64,000 bases of DNA from Datnioides undecimradiatus (Eukaryota; Chordata; Actinopteri; Lobotiformes; Datnioididae), in the NCBI GenBank assembly GCA_008933995.1, contig WARS01000011.1, positions 15,006,016 through 15,070,015 on the forward strand. Direction: 5' to 3'. The notes under the pieces were generated by a model, which was given only the letters and a program-made list of their open reading frames with translations, was not told the DNA's origin and did not search any database. The position numbers and the translations under genes were made by a program. The stretch's first letter is position 1. Every line of letters starts with the position of its first letter. This document shows, piece by piece, positions 1-13,259 of the stretch.

Positions 1-2049
1 TTGCTGTGCAACACCAGCTCCTGCTCTTTTGCTATCGTGAGCAACATTTATTGCAGCATAAAAACCCCACTTCGGTGTGGGAGGCAGTGGAGGAAAGTTT
101 AAAACATCACCCAATTTTAGTGCCTCATGTAATATATTAAACAGCACAGGGTACTGAAACACTTCAAAAGAGCTGCAAGTTCCATTGTAATTAATGTGAT
201 TATTCAAAATAGGAAGTGGTGTTTTTGACGATAACAAAGAATATAGCAAAAACTCAACACTTGACAGAAACAGGGGCGCATGAAATGTGGCCCTCTGGAA
301 CAGAATTAGACTTCCTAATCTTATCTATTGTTTATGATTATATGGCTTTCAGGCTGGATGAGTGACAGAGTGGGGCTTTTATTGTGTTTTAACAATTGTT
401 ATTCATTGACTGCAGCTAGGCGTCCTAACCAGACATTTCTCAGTCTATAAAGCACACAACAACAGCCTAAAGAAAACATTGCATGAGCTAATTATTTGGA
501 AAAAAAAACTACACTAGTGAACAGAAACCCATAATGAACAGCCTTGTTTGTGGATTTTGAATAATTGAGGAATAGTTCCAGGAAATGCAAGATACGGGCG
601 ACTCTGTCAGTGACTGGATCAAATCTAAGATCTAAAACCTGATCTAAAAGAAGACACATACTGGTAACAGTATTATAACAGTATAAACAATATAATATAA
701 ACTTAATTAATGACAATAAAGAAGCCCAATGTGAGGTCAAAGATTTAATCTCTTAATATTTAAAATGGTTAACTACAAGTTGAATATTCTAATAATCCCT
801 GTCAGTATCAGTACTGGAAATATTGCAAAACACCACGTACATAAGAAGCAGGCAGTAAAAACAGGATAAAGGTAGAGAACCAAGACAGCCTTAGGCCCTC
901 ACCCCTGAATGCCTAAACACTTAATTTGACTAAGCTAACCTGAATAGCTATCAGTTCTCTCCCCCGGTATGGAAAGCTCATTTGGGCCCCGTAGGAGCAG
1001 CTGAAATTCCCAGTCTCTGTGGTTGAGAGAGGAGACGGGTCTGGTGCACTGGGATGTCCCCACATGGGATGCTTTTCTGATATGTAAGCATTACGTAGCA
1101 CCAGGGTGTGGTTTGTAAGGACATGACTGTGGCTGCTGCTCAAAGTCTGTCGTATAGATGGGTAAATCATTGGCATATTTTGTAGGTGGTGTAACCTCAT
1201 TGGTGTTAGGCTGGTTTTTGAAGGAAGGAGGTGGCATAGTGTAGAAATGACGTTATTCACTGTGTGCATTAGAGACAAATATCCAGCAGGTAATAAAATA
1301 TTTCCTACTCCCCTACATCCAAGACTTTTTTCTGCAGTCTCGCCTGAAAAGATTGCGCAACCATTGCAAACAACCCTGCACAACCCTGCCCCCATATCGT
1401 TATTTGCATGGAGCGTAACCTAAGTTTGTTCATGTTCAACAGTACAAGTCTATATTTGCATGGGATCTGCAGTGTGTTTCTATGGGTCTGCACTTCATGT
1501 ATGTTTGCATAACAACACATATGCACTTTGCATATCAATGGATAGCTTGTGTCTGCTAGACGTTCCCAGAAAGTACCAAGCGGCGCTGGCTGAGGAGGGC
1601 CTGCCCTGTGTATGAATAGCCCGTAATTGCAGCTTGATGGAAAACACTAATGCAACTCGTAAAAAACGGGACTCTTAAGACTGGTACAATTACTCTTTCC
1701 AGCACACAAAGCCAAGAAAGCACACCATGCAGCGCACTCTTCAAGTCATCAGGCTTCTGACCAACAAACAAGTAGCAATCAATCCAAACTACTGTTTGCA
1801 TTTGTCGCTTCTCAAAAGCTAAACTATGCTCCATTGTTTTACTGTGAATTTAAAAAGCCACCACAAAAGGAAGAATTGTTCATAACTATAAATCTGTTTG
1901 ACATGAAGATGGAGTGAGGCTTGAATTATTAATAGTATTGCATTAGAATGCTTGTTTACACTCGTAAAAATATCAATTCAGCTGTAAGTCATCAAAACCG
2001 CGAAGAGACAAAGAGAAAGAGCCTGACCCTACGGGTGTTTTGTCATACT
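1..2049. other. Noncoding AT-rich stretch
   Basis: No supported gene is visible. The open frames here (for example 913-1395 on the minus strand) have no recognisable domain, no convincing splice sites and no coding-like codon pattern. Composition is AT-rich and mostly unique, without an obvious simple repeat or inverted-repeat element. I see nothing else to annotate. Confidence 0.6.
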
Positions 2050-2290
2050 CATCCAAAGCAATCAACCGAGCGTGCTGCAATCACAACAGATAAGGTTGCT
2101 CTGACAAACACTGCAGGCCATTAACCATTCGATGGCCAATAAATCATTAATCTCTGTACAGAATGTCTGCAGAGTTGCTCTGGTGCAATGGCCCCCATCT
2201 TGAGAAATATTCAATGTCACTGCTGAATTGAATTAGTCATGAGGTCACGACAGGCCCAACACAGCTTCAGGCCTCCGCGCAGTGAAATTT
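2050..2290. promoter_or_regulatory. Candidate conserved noncoding element A
   Basis: This is a repeat-free block of mixed composition, distinct from the AT-rich and CA-rich surroundings. It carries a GATA-type site (AGATAAGG near 2089), several ATTA homeodomain cores around 2120-2150, a GGCCAATAAA segment, and a GAGGTCACGACAGG stretch containing a nuclear-receptor-like half-site. It has no coding frame. The regulatory reading is inferred from motif density only, since conservation cannot be measured here. Confidence 0.3.
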
Positions 2291-2464
2291 CACCATCATT
2301 GTTTGTTGAACAGTAAACTTAATGTCAATAAAACTGGAGAAGTTTGTAGAGAGACATCTGGATGAATCACATCAAGCTAAATAGACCAGAACGTGGAAAA
2401 AATGGCTTGCTCCTGTATTTAGACTGCCTTTATGTGGTAGTGGTTTTTGGGTTGCTGTAAACAC

Positions 2465-2504
2465 GTGTGTGTGTGCGTGCGTGTGTGTGTGTGTGTGTGT
2501 GTGT
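2465..2504. repeat. (GT)n microsatellite
   Basis: Near-perfect GT dinucleotide run of about 40 bases with one GC interruption pair near its start, followed by shorter GT runs at 2587 and 2616. Confidence 0.95.
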
Positions 2505-3085
2505 CTGTGGATGGAGCAATAAATGTGCATGCATTCTTGTGCTTGCACAGGTGTATTCAATTCTGTGATTTGGTCAGTGAAAACCAGTGTGTGTGTGTGT
2601 CTTTATTCAGATTTCTGTGTGTGTGTGTGCCTGTCCCTGACTCACAGTTCCCATGGTCATCATTCTGCTGACTCATCTTCCCGCCACTTTACCCCCTCCA
2701 TCCCCAAGTTTTTGTTTTGATTGATGGCAACATTATTTTTACCCTCTTGTACTAATTATCCTGTGTGATGATGGTAATGAGTGTGCGTCACTTCGGGCAT
2801 TGCTTTGTAGACTTTCCCACTCTCTCTGCTGTTTTTTTTTTTTTTTCTTTCTTTCTTTTAACTGTGGTTTGTTCTCAAAGCAATTTGCGGGTGCAAAAAA
2901 CAAAGAGGAGCTTGTTTGGAGCTCACAATCAATAGATTAGGACCCTGTTGACTGATTGAGAATGAAAGAGGGACGGGGAGAGTGAGATCTAACAAGAGAG
3001 CAAGAGGGAAGCAAAATTATACGTCTGTGTGGTTTGTCATCTCCATATCTCTGTGCATGAATGGGCATTTGTGTTGCGGGCATGT

Positions 3086-3091
<6 letters not shown>

Positions 3092-3120
<29 letters not shown>
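3092..3120. repeat. (GT)n microsatellite
   Basis: Uninterrupted GT run of about 29 bases, preceded by a shorter interrupted run. Confidence 0.95.
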
Positions 3121-3122
<2 letters not shown>

Positions 3123-4569
3123 CGTCTGCACGTACATTATACAGGACTGTCTAAGTTTCGGTCTGTACATATCTGTCCCTGTTGATATAGTTATTTTTTA
3201 ATGAAAATGAATTTTATAGTGAAAACCAAACCACATACTCATTTTGTCTATAAAATGACAATGACAACAATATTGTTCATATCTACTTCGGTGTTTGTTT
3301 ATTCATTTATTAATCCCTCTGCCTATTTAAACCTTTAATTCAGTTCAGGAGAGTGTTTTCAGTTTATCAAGACATTCAAGATATTTTCAGATCAAATGTA
3401 AAAACACAAAGCGCTCGTAGATGTGGTTGGTCTAATTAGTCGGTCTGTTAGTCGACCATTCAGCTCTTTGTCCCGATATCTCGAACACATTCAGAGTCTT
3501 TAATGTGCTGGTTCACATGATTCCTCATTCAGAGAGACAGTCTCTGCAGTTATGGCTCGCTAGGGAATGCCCTTTTAAATACTGTACAAGCATTGTGGGT
3601 TGTAGATATCTGGATATTTTCCTGCCTCTCCTCGTCCATTGTGACAGCTACAAGACCACAGAACAATAACTTGACAAGAGACGAAAACTAGGTACAGTAG
3701 CAGGGATTTGTCCAGACCTTTGAATCCGCCCACTCCACTCAGTCGACTGATGGTGCTATCGAGACTGCTCTAAATCCATTAGAAGTACCAATTATTTTGA
3801 AACCTGAACCGAACCAGACTGGTGTATTCGCAAATCAGTGTCAAGTCTTTAGGTTTCTTGTGATTGGTTAAATAAAACTGACTCTCTCCCCGAGCACTGA
3901 TATTGTCAGAGTGGAAGCAATGTCAGACTGAAAATGGATGAAGGGTGTGACGAGTTGATATTTCTGTCAGATACCTGGCAAAAGACATGTCCAAGTGAAA
4001 GTGAATCCAAGGCATTGTTCCAGGGAAATAGTATGGCGATAAAAACTGTGTCTGTGCTGACATGTGGACACTGCAGGCTGGTGTTTATACTGAAGGTTAA
4101 ACACATATGGAGCGTTCTGCGGTGAATGTGGCTGGTAAACTTTGCCGTAGAAGTTCATCAGGTGATGGAGCTGTTGAGTTTTGATGGTCCCCTGACCTTT
4201 CATCTAAAACCACCATCACACCCCAAATTCAATATATATTTAGTCATCTAACAGGCGGATTGTCGTGAAGCCACACAGGCAACTAGGTTGCTAAACTGGT
4301 GCTTATCCTGTATTTTCCAAAACTTCATTTTGGGATTTAATTAACATTGCCTCTTTCTCAGTTTTCTTCTCTTAAGAGTTGCAGTCTTTTTACTGCACTT
4401 GCTTCTTGCTTGTTTACAGTTAGTGCTGTAATATGTTAAACCTTCGACATGGTGTAAAGCTATTTTGGACTTTCCCCTCCTATCTTACATTATAATTGTC
4501 CCGAAGCAGCCACATGCACTGTTTCTTCTTTCATATCCCCTGCAGTCGTACTCTTGCAGCACCACCCAG

Positions 4570-4760
4570 CCCTGGATCGCATTCCCGCTGTCCATCACTG
4601 GCACAAGGCCCCCACTTAGCAGCAGAGAAAGTCCTCGGGGTCAGCTCATAATGGACCTAAATGCAGCTCATTATCCTGATAAGGCAGGGGCGGTGGCTGG
4701 GCAATGGCTGCCTGACTGGCTGGATGACAGCCACACAGCTTTGACAGGTAGACAGAGCTA
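4570..4760. promoter_or_regulatory. Candidate conserved noncoding element B with GATA dyad
   Basis: GC-balanced, repeat-free block. At 4671-4682 it contains TTATCCTGATAA, a symmetric pair of GATA sites pointing away from each other, followed by a GC box (GGGGCGGTGG). A frame runs through it on the plus strand but resembles no known protein and lacks clear splice sites, so I favour a regulatory element. This is inference. Confidence 0.3.
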
Positions 4761-6350
4761 GGCACAGCCGCGGTGGCTATCTGATGGACCCGGCTGACAG
4801 ATCCAGTTGCACCGGCCTCTTGCTCTGAGGCAATAGAAGGGGTTGGAAACTGGACGCCGCAGAGCCACACAATGATATCTCCAGTACTGGCCCTCTGCTG
4901 TGTGATGGAGTATTGTGAATGTGACTCCCCCTTCCCTCTGGATGTGTGCCCTGCAAAACATATTAAACGTTGAGTCAATTCACTGCGTGTACTCAGCTTA
5001 GTGTCAGTGTTTATTTTCTGCAGCCATTCAGTTTTTGGGTGTGGGGCATATGAGGTCAGTGGATATAGTGGGTGTTTATTGCATTTTTTGGATTTTTATA
5101 TTCATATTACACAAATTAAGGACAGAGTCAAGGTTTTTGATTAGTCTCGTCAATTGTTTGTCAGTATGTCCCCAGAAAATACTGACCGTCAATCAGTTTT
5201 CATGTGTGAAAGGCACTTTATTCTGTGCTTTTTACCCAGATTATTTATGACCAGACATTTCTTTTAAAATAGCTTTTTAAAAAAAATTAATTTCATGTAT
5301 CTTAGAACATCTTACATTATGCTAACATCTAATGGACAGAGCAGTGGCTGGAAAAAAGTGTGATCCTCCTTTTAATATTGGAGTGCCGTGACGTCTTTTT
5401 GCAGTGTTTCATGGGTAGACTGTATATAAAGATGGAAAATGCATTTCTGCTTTTTCCCAATGCAAAAAAAAATAAATAAGCCAAAATATGCTACATACAG
5501 GCGCTGCCATCTCCTGCAGAAATGCTGCAGTAGTGGAGTCGCGGTCCTGCCCGGACAACCTCCCGACTCAATCAAGCTGCGATTCAAGATGTCACGCCCC
5601 ATCATGTACCATGTCGCCCATCTTTGTATACTATACCCAGTGTTTGCAAGTCATTCCTAGTTGTTTGGGAAAGTGAAGCTGCACTTTGGAGCAGCAGTTG
5701 AGCTTATCTTATCTGAGTGGCTCCATTTTTTTTTTTTTATCAGTTGGAAGATGTTGTGACTGTGCACATTGGAGTGAATGATTTGAGGCGGCGCGGGCGG
5801 GTAGGGGGGACTGTCAACAGCCCCAGGCCCCCGGGCATCTAAGTAGCCACAGATTCTTTTACAGCCAGATGTCGGCCATAACAGCAGCACACACTCTCCC
5901 TCACAAATCGGCTTCTCCATGTCTCTCTCACTCATAACAGTATCCTCTCTCTCCTCTCTGCCCTTAGGTGTGTCAGTGTGGGTGTGCGCTTCCAGTTTCT
6001 CGTTGTGTATTTTGCCTGTGTGTGTCTCTGTGGTTGTGTATATGAGGTTGTGTGTCAGCCCGTGTTGATATGCCCGGTGGAGGCATGTTGGGCAGATGCC
6101 AACTTTCCATCAGTGGGTGTTTTGCAGGGGGGTATGAGGGCACGAGTGTCATACAATTCACAAATCTGACTCCCCTCTCTTGCCTTTGGCACACATTGCT
6201 CCCGTATAGGGTGACGAGGTAAGAGATAGCCCCAACTGGTGCTGCTTTAAGCACAACGCGCACAAAAACACACTCTGCTGCTCACAGCACACGCGTAAGC
6301 CACACATGCACAAACTAAATGCACCGATAGAAAATGATTGCACACCGCGA

Positions 6351-6351
6351 C

Positions 6352-6385
<34 letters not shown>
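6351..6385. repeat. (CA)n microsatellite
   Basis: CA dinucleotide run of about 35 bases with one CG interruption near its start. Confidence 0.95.
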
Positions 6386-8905
6386 CGATACCTGCTCGTT
6401 TTACATGGCTTTATACTTTACAGTATATATGGCACCAAGCTTTCAAAGGAGGAGGCATTTTGAGGGTAAGGAGGTATGTGCCTTGATAAAAGAGTGGTTG
6501 TTGAATGGGTATCATGCTGCTCAGCATATTTTACCATAATCGCTCAGAGCCATAATTTTGACAAAGCATTCCTTGTGAAGTTAGCAATTTGCCATCTCCA
6601 GTGTAAATCCACATGATCCGGGTGCACGTACGCTACCTGCGCGCCTTTTTTCAACAGGCTTGCTGTGTTCTTAAGCAGATTAGACAATGTTTTTTCTTCT
6701 TAGACAGTGATCTCACGGGCTTTTTGATTGTCTGCTGCGGAGTCACTCCCCTCCACACCTTCATAAGATGTAGAAAACGCTTAATTACAGCTTTCGCTCA
6801 GACGTACAATTACAGCTGACTGCTTACGGGTTTTTTTTTTGCACCCACCAACAAAGACACGGAACGTCACATAAAGTCTCGTCTGTTATTTCAACTTGAA
6901 TGCAAGCCAAAGAATAAATTAAAAATACAAGTGCCGCTGAAATCCACATTAAATCTGCCATTTTACATAAGCAAGACTCAAATCAAGTCTAGCTGGGAGG
7001 ACATTCGCACGAGGTGACAAAAGTGACCTACACTCGTTATTTCTCTCTCACTCACATATACATAAATACACACACACAGCATCCACCTCTGTTTCTCACA
7101 TCACTCTGAAATAGCTCCTTGTTCACCTCTGATCAGAGAGGTGGGGGAGGTAGTGAGAAATGGCAAAAAGAGACAGAGAAATGCGAGAAAGGGTGAGAGT
7201 TGACCTTTGGGTCTTGCTGAAGCGAGCTCTGTAAGTGAGGGGGCGGGTGGCTGAACTAAGTGGCTGATTCATTTCCCTAGAGACCCCCTTCCCCCATGCC
7301 CCCTCACTCGCACACACACACACACACCCTTTCCCTTGTGGATGGGTCCAGTGATCCAGGTGCTGGCCTCTGCAGAGATGGCAACATGGCCTCTGTTGAC
7401 CCAGAGGGAGCCCAGCTGGGGTGAAAGGTCACGGCAGAATCCTCCCACTGTCTGTCCTTGTGTGTTTTTGGTTGTGAGGACCACAGGCGGAGCCCCAGGA
7501 AATATGGCCGCCACTGGGGCCCGTCTGACCTCTTGTCATTTTTTCATCTTTTGACAACAGAAGAAGACCAGGAGAAAGGAGAAGCTGGAGTCTGCAAAGT
7601 TCAGTTGAGTTCAGAAGTTTAGGTGGAAATGTGCCTACGGGGCTGAAAGACACAAGACGAGTTAATATTTCTGTGTCAGTGGAACAAGAGTTACATAAGG
7701 TCTCATAAAGTCATTCGCTCCAATTTTATTGTGTTTGGATATAAATACGTGCTACAGTCTTAGTCTAAGTTTGTGGTTTTGAATGTAGTCCATGTCACTG
7801 ACTGTACCTATCAACAAGGCAACATTTGAATTTCTTTCCAGCCTGTCTCTAAATACACTGTTCTATCAGCACTGTGTTTGTGCCAACATTCAGCATCATG
7901 CATATGAACTTGGCACACAAATGAACTTGTCCCCCCCCACCCACCCACCCCAAACCCACCTACCCAACTACCCCCACCACCACCACCACTCAGCGTCTCT
8001 CTATCCAAGCACCGTCGGTGTTTCCTTTCAGCGTGATGCTAAGTCAAGCAGCTGTCTTGTTTTGGGTTACGGTGAGTGACGCTCAGGTAACAAAAGCTCA
8101 ATGCCGCCCTGTCAGCACTCTCCCTTCTGTCAGCGGTGTGCTGAGGCAGATGCTAGCTGAGGCCGTGATGCCAACATTGTGCCTGGAACAAACAGCGGTG
8201 ACGGCCTTATATAAATTAGAAATGATCACTTTGTTAATGCTATGAGGAACGTAAATTAGAGATGCTTCGTGGGGAAAGAAAACACTGCATCAGGTTTGCA
8301 TTATGAATGACCTTTTTTGTTCTGTAAACCTTAGTGTCCAAGCATTTCTGGATGAACTTTTCCATCCAGCTTGTCAGAATGAGCTTCTTCTCTCCTCCAA
8401 AACGCATCGATATTACAAAGCTTGTGCTGAATTTCAATGACAGTGACATCTTGACAGCCTCTGCTGGAGCTATTTGAATATGTGCTGCTAAGAGACCCAG
8501 CAAGTTCTACGTATGTCCAGCAGAATTGCTTGGAGCTGACAACAGAAACGGAAAAATAAAGCAAGTTGGGGTGTAAATGATGAAACTTCAACAATTAAAT
8601 GAAAGTCTACAGAAGAAGACGTCCCGTGTTGTGTGTTTTATAAGGAGCGTTACCCAAGAGGGGGGGGTCCTGGCGCCAAATTAACAAGTAGCATGGAAAA
8701 CAGAGCAAGTGAAATCCCCATCTCTTAAATGTAATGGGCCTGCTGAGTGAAGAAAGGCCGTATAGATGCGGTGCAGTGTCGTGAAAGTTGCACAGACATG
8801 ATATTGACGAGGTTGCAAGCGGGAGACAGACGACAACAAACACGCGGAGCATCTGCAGACTGAATAATTACAGACTGAACAGAAACAAAGATGGTAAAAC
8901 AGGCG

Positions 8906-8957
8906 CACACACACACACACGCACGCACGCACGCACGCATCCAAACACACACACACG
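8906..8957. repeat. Compound (CA)n-(GCAC)n microsatellite
   Basis: A CA run (about 8906-8920) passes directly into GCAC tetranucleotide repeats (about 8921-8938) and then a second short CA run, forming a compound array. Confidence 0.9.
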
Positions 8958-10349
8958 TACACATTGTACAGTGAGACCAGCGGGGGTTTTAAGGATAAAG
9001 AGGGATAGAGTTTACACACTCAGGCTCACCCCCCTCTACTCAATGGCGGTTATAAACAGAGACCCGAAAGATACTCTTCACAAAGATGCTGAGTGACAAG
9101 AAGAAAGGGAGAAAAGGGCTCAAAGAGAAAGACGGAGTGGCACCTAGTAAAGGAAGAGACAGCGTGTCTTTACTACTTCCTGCCGCCTGGCAGCTGAAGC
9201 TGAGAGGAAGATCCTCGTCTCCTTCTGCCTCCTTTTAATTATGGCCAATTACAAGGCTAGCACGCCAGGACTTATTACACGGCAACCAAAGAGCCCCCCT
9301 CGAGTATGTTTGTGGGACCGAGGCGCATATTATGGTGGTTTAGCGTAGCGAAATTTCCAAGGCCCAAGCTCAGAGGGGCCCTTGCAGTTCTCTTTTTGTG
9401 GTTTTAATGAGAACTGAAAGCATGAAAATGCAGCCGTAGAAGAAGGCCCCCCACTATAAATGAGCAGCGCTCTTCCCTAGTTCACCACAGGCTAGCTTTC
9501 GAGGTAGCGGAGGGACAATGCTCCTACACATGCATCACTCCTCAAACTATGGTATGGTAGATGGTAATGTCTTTATCATAACTGTGCGTGATGCAGGGCT
9601 AAAGGGGAAATGAGACAAAAGAGCTGAAATGGTGGTCCTAGAGATGTTGCATAACAGGCGGAGAATGAGCTGAATTAGGACCTCTGTTATGTACGTTGGA
9701 GGGGGAGAAGGCTAAAGTAGACACCAATTAAGGGAATATCTCTGTATGACATGCCTGTGATGTCATTGGTGATACCGTTTTCCTTCGCGGGACATAAATG
9801 GACCTCTTGTGAAGAATTACAGCCCGAGGTGCCACATGGTATCCACTCAATACTTCAGCTGTTTGCACAAATACATAAATCAGTATTCTGGGTGAAACAG
9901 AGGACACGACAGCTTCCTGGACAGCTGAACCTTTATACTTTAAGATTAATGAGATATTGTGTATTAAATACCACATTAACATTCTAAATATAATATTATT
10001 ATGAAGAGAAGCACTGATCAGGCACACAACATCCCCAGTGACACTGACTTTATGTCTGAAAAAGGCCAACACAAAGCTGTTTGCATATGAAGCCAGTGAC
10101 TACGATGACATGCACTCTAATATTTCACTCTCGTTCAGTATATGACAATATTCTGAATTTAATATGGGTCATGTTAAAAAAAGGATATTCTGAATGAGGC
10201 CTTAGCGCAGTTGGAATATTGTCTAAATAAAGGTAAACTTGCACACTTTGATGGGTAGTCTGTCCAACCGTTGGGCCATCTTATTGTGAAAGAACATGGG
10301 AAAAGCAAACTCTGTGTGGCGCTGGTATATTGAAGAGTCTCATGCTCCT

Positions 10350-10640
10350 CTTTAGAAACATATAAGGCTATTTCTTGGCACGCACTATGGGGCACAGCCC
10401 TCTCTCTGTTGGCAGGTGTAAATAGGGCTGATTAAGGCCTCTCTTGGCTCTTTTGTGCCTTTGAGTGTTTCGGACACCTCCTTGGCATGAGGTGTGAGGG
10501 CACGGCCGCTGGCGAGTGCCAAGTTTGTGTGTCACTGACACGGATTCAACAGAAGAGGGCTTGTCATGTGCCAGCGCGTGACAATGCAGCGTGATGTCAG
10601 GTGGGTGGTCACTCTATTAGGCCACGTCATTCGCTCCGTT
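10350..10640. promoter_or_regulatory. Block with repeated NFI-like half-sites
   Basis: Within about 290 bases there are four TTGGCA or TGCCAA half-sites: TTCTTGGCACGC near 10372, TTGGCAGG near 10409, CTTGGCATG near 10482 and TGCCAAG near 10517. The block is free of simple repeats and has no coding frame. TTGGCA is the known half-site of nuclear factor I proteins. Enhancer function is inferred. Confidence 0.3.
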
Positions 10641-12470
10641 CTGTAAGTTTGTAGTGCCTTCACATCATCCACAAACAGTGACCTAACCCACAGAGTAGAG
10701 ATCTTTAATGTCATGCACCTGTGGATGTCTCAGTGATGATCCTGAGACTCGGAGGAGCTCGTCATGAAGTCGTACAATCAGGAAATTTTGTATTTGTACC
10801 AAAAAAAAATAGTACAGTGACAATACGTGAAGTGGGTTTATTGGCCCGATCATAACTTTCCACAGCACTTATCCTTTGTTCTTCCCTTCCTTCCTACTTT
10901 TCCTCCCTCTTACAGGAGCTGCCTGGACTTAGCATTAGCTTTTAACGGTGCAGAGGACGACAGTGGCACAGCACGTTATGACAAAGCGCCCTCAGATATT
11001 AAATCACCTCATCTCCAGCTCACTGGGCAAGTTTCAGGAAGGAGAGGTTCCAAGGCTTTAGAGGACGTTTCAGGCTTCTGATTTATACCCCAGTGGTGCA
11101 TAAAACAGATGAGTGGCTCACAATGGCTCACGTTGTTAAATCTCAAGCGATGGAGGAGGGAGGAGAGGAGAAAGATAGAGGGAGGGACAAAAACAGGTTA
11201 ATTGTGTAACTGTGTATATGCGCTATGCACCATACAGTGGGTTTTATCTGATTTTCGGGATAAAAATCAGGATTTGAACTGCATTTGAACCACAGAGATT
11301 AAAAAATAAAAAGTGTATCGACTCCCCAAATCGCCGTCTGCCTGTTATCTTAGAGCCCATATTTTCTTTTTTAACTTCGACAACATTTTTCGTCTTTCTC
11401 CTTTTAACAAACAAGTGGCAAATTGAACTTCACCCTGCCCTCTCCGTAGTGTGGAAACCACTCCGACAGGAAGCTCACACCAAACACGAACGGAGCTCTG
11501 ACGTCCGTTACACATCACACATGCCCATCCTGCCACCTCAGCCTGTTCTGTATTTATCACATGCGTTGGCATCAACGTTACATTCTCCACTTTTTTCTTC
11601 TTCCTTTTTCTGATTTCTCTCATCCGTCTCTCTCACCCTGTACTTCCTTTTCACCCTCTCTGCCTCGTAAACACACGCACATTCCCCAGCCTGAGCTCAT
11701 CAAATCGGCATCTTATCAGCCATCTCGCAAGCGTGCCATTGTTATGACTAGAGTTGTTTCTATTCCCAGAATAGGCCCGACACTGAAATAGAGCATTCCC
11801 ATGTAGCTTTTCCATGTCGTTGCTCAAACATTCCTCCAAATACCGGTTTCAGTAAATCACGATCATCGTTTTCTCAGCTAAGCGCTGAGCTCATCCCTCC
11901 TGCGATGTTTTCCACTGGATGCCTCGAATTTCTTCTGTTAAAAAACAATGAGCTGTGCCAGGATGGGATTCCTTTCAGGCTGTGAAACAATGCATTCCTC
12001 CGACTTGCGCCTTAGTCATTTTTGTCATTTTTGTGTGAGATCTGTAAATGTTTAGTTCAACATAAATGTGAATGTTTTGAAACATTTGCAAGTGTATCAT
12101 TTGCGCTTGCCTCCAGATGAAATTGAGCAGCCTGATATCTTTGAATGGCTTTGTGTAACTGCCTCGTGTCATAAAATCACAACACTGTAAACGTTTTTTC
12201 TTTTATTTAACTTTATTTGCTGCTTAATAGCAGACATTTATTGTTGCGCTCCTCATGTCATTACTGTCATTTTACCCAAAGACAAATTTTCATTTAATTG
12301 GCTAATTAACTTAACTTTCCATACAATAATAAACAACTTTAACCTTTCCCTCCTCTTCTCCCCTTTCAAACTCACCTTTAACATGTGGTTCTCACACACG
12401 CACGAATGCTCCCAGCTACTAGGGGGAGAGAAAAACAATGGGCCAGAGGTCTGAACGTGTTCCCCTCTCC

Positions 12471-12735
12471 ACCCGGTGGAGCCTTTGATGGGGCCGGGGT
12501 TATCCAGTGAGTGTGGAGCCTGGAGAGCCAAGGGGGGCTCAGGGGCAGCAAGGGGCTGTTCCTCCACTACACCCTGTAACTCCATCTTGGGTCATGAGCT
12601 AGGGGAGAGGCCGGCACGTGCCACAGGAGCGCCGGAGGCCCCCCCCCGGCCCCGCTGTTGCTTTTGGACTGCGCGGCGGTGCTAGCATGCTATTGAGTCG
12701 GACCCGGTGTCGAGTTCTTCATGGGGCCTCTGAGA
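12471..12735. other. GC-rich island without a recognised gene
   Basis: A sharp rise in GC content with CpG dinucleotides, including a C run at 12638-12647 and GCGCGGCGG near 12671, sits between AT-rich flanks. Open frames on both strands cross it, but none shows a recognisable protein or clear splice sites. It could be a promoter-like CpG island, an unrecognised first exon, or a GC-rich regulatory block. Confidence 0.35.
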
Positions 12736-12783
12736 TGTGACGACGAGATTTTGTACAGGTGCTGGTGCCTAAATGAACGTAGT

Positions 12784-12784
<1 letters not shown>

Positions 12785-12820
<36 letters not shown>
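12785..12820. repeat. (CA)n microsatellite
   Basis: Uninterrupted CA run of 36 bases. Confidence 0.97.
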
Positions 12821-12821
<1 letters not shown>

Positions 12822-13195
12822 CATGATCCTCAGGAAGATTTGCACAGCTGTGTGAAGGGGACCCCTCCCTTGCCAAACGTAGCAGCAGCCCTCTGTGAAG
12901 TGCACTCCAACACACACAGATGAAGAGTGGCTGCTCCTCACCAGCACACTGCTCACCAGGCAGCCAAGGAAAAATAAAGTTCAAGGGCCTGGCTCGCGCT
13001 TCGATTACATTAATTACTTTTATGTGTTTATTCAACTCACACTAAAAAGGGGTCTCCAGATAGCTCTCCTTCGTTTCCTAGACTTGCCTGTTTTTGTTTT
13101 TCCTTAATGGTTTAGGATGACATTCCGGCGAGTCTTTGTAGTGCTTTGGTGATTGAAGGTCTGTGATTGTATCCATGCTAATATTTCTATATTCA

Positions 13196-13198
<3 letters not shown>

Positions 13199-13254
<56 letters not shown>
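13199..13254. repeat. (AT)28 microsatellite
   Basis: Perfect AT dinucleotide run of 56 bases, self-complementary and so able to form a hairpin or cruciform. It is the longest perfect AT array in the window. Confidence 0.97.

Positions 13255-13259
<5 letters not shown>

Larger units (their letters stand above)
2291..4569. other. Noncoding stretch with GT microsatellites
   Basis: This region contains (GT)n runs at 2465-2504, 2587-2600, 2616-2629 and 3092-3120, and a T/CTTT tract near 2832-2860. Open frames crossing the runs encode Cys-Val or His-Thr repeats and are artefacts of the microsatellites. Bases 3400-3800 are unique sequence with no recognisable gene. Confidence 0.6.
4761..12470. other. 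Gene-poor stretch with simple repeats
   Basis: No coding exon can be supported. Simple repeats include a T run at 5728-5739, (CA)n at 6351-6385, a CA run followed by GCAC repeats at 8906-8957, and a C-rich/CCAC tract near 7931-7990. Blocks of unusual motif density occur at about 8090-8245 (with a CCTTATATAAATTAG A/T box), 9175-9320 (AATTATGGCCAATT near-palindrome at 9237-9250) and 10350-10640 (several NFI-like half-sites). A strong pyrimidine tract followed by CAG near 10885-10916 looks like a splice acceptor, but the frame after it is not coding-like. Confidence 0.55.

Noticed and set aside
10885-11081. Strong pyrimidine tract plus CAG followed by 55 open codons
   Set aside because: The acceptor looks good, but codon use is not coding-like, the frame simply runs to a stop, and no protein family is recognised.
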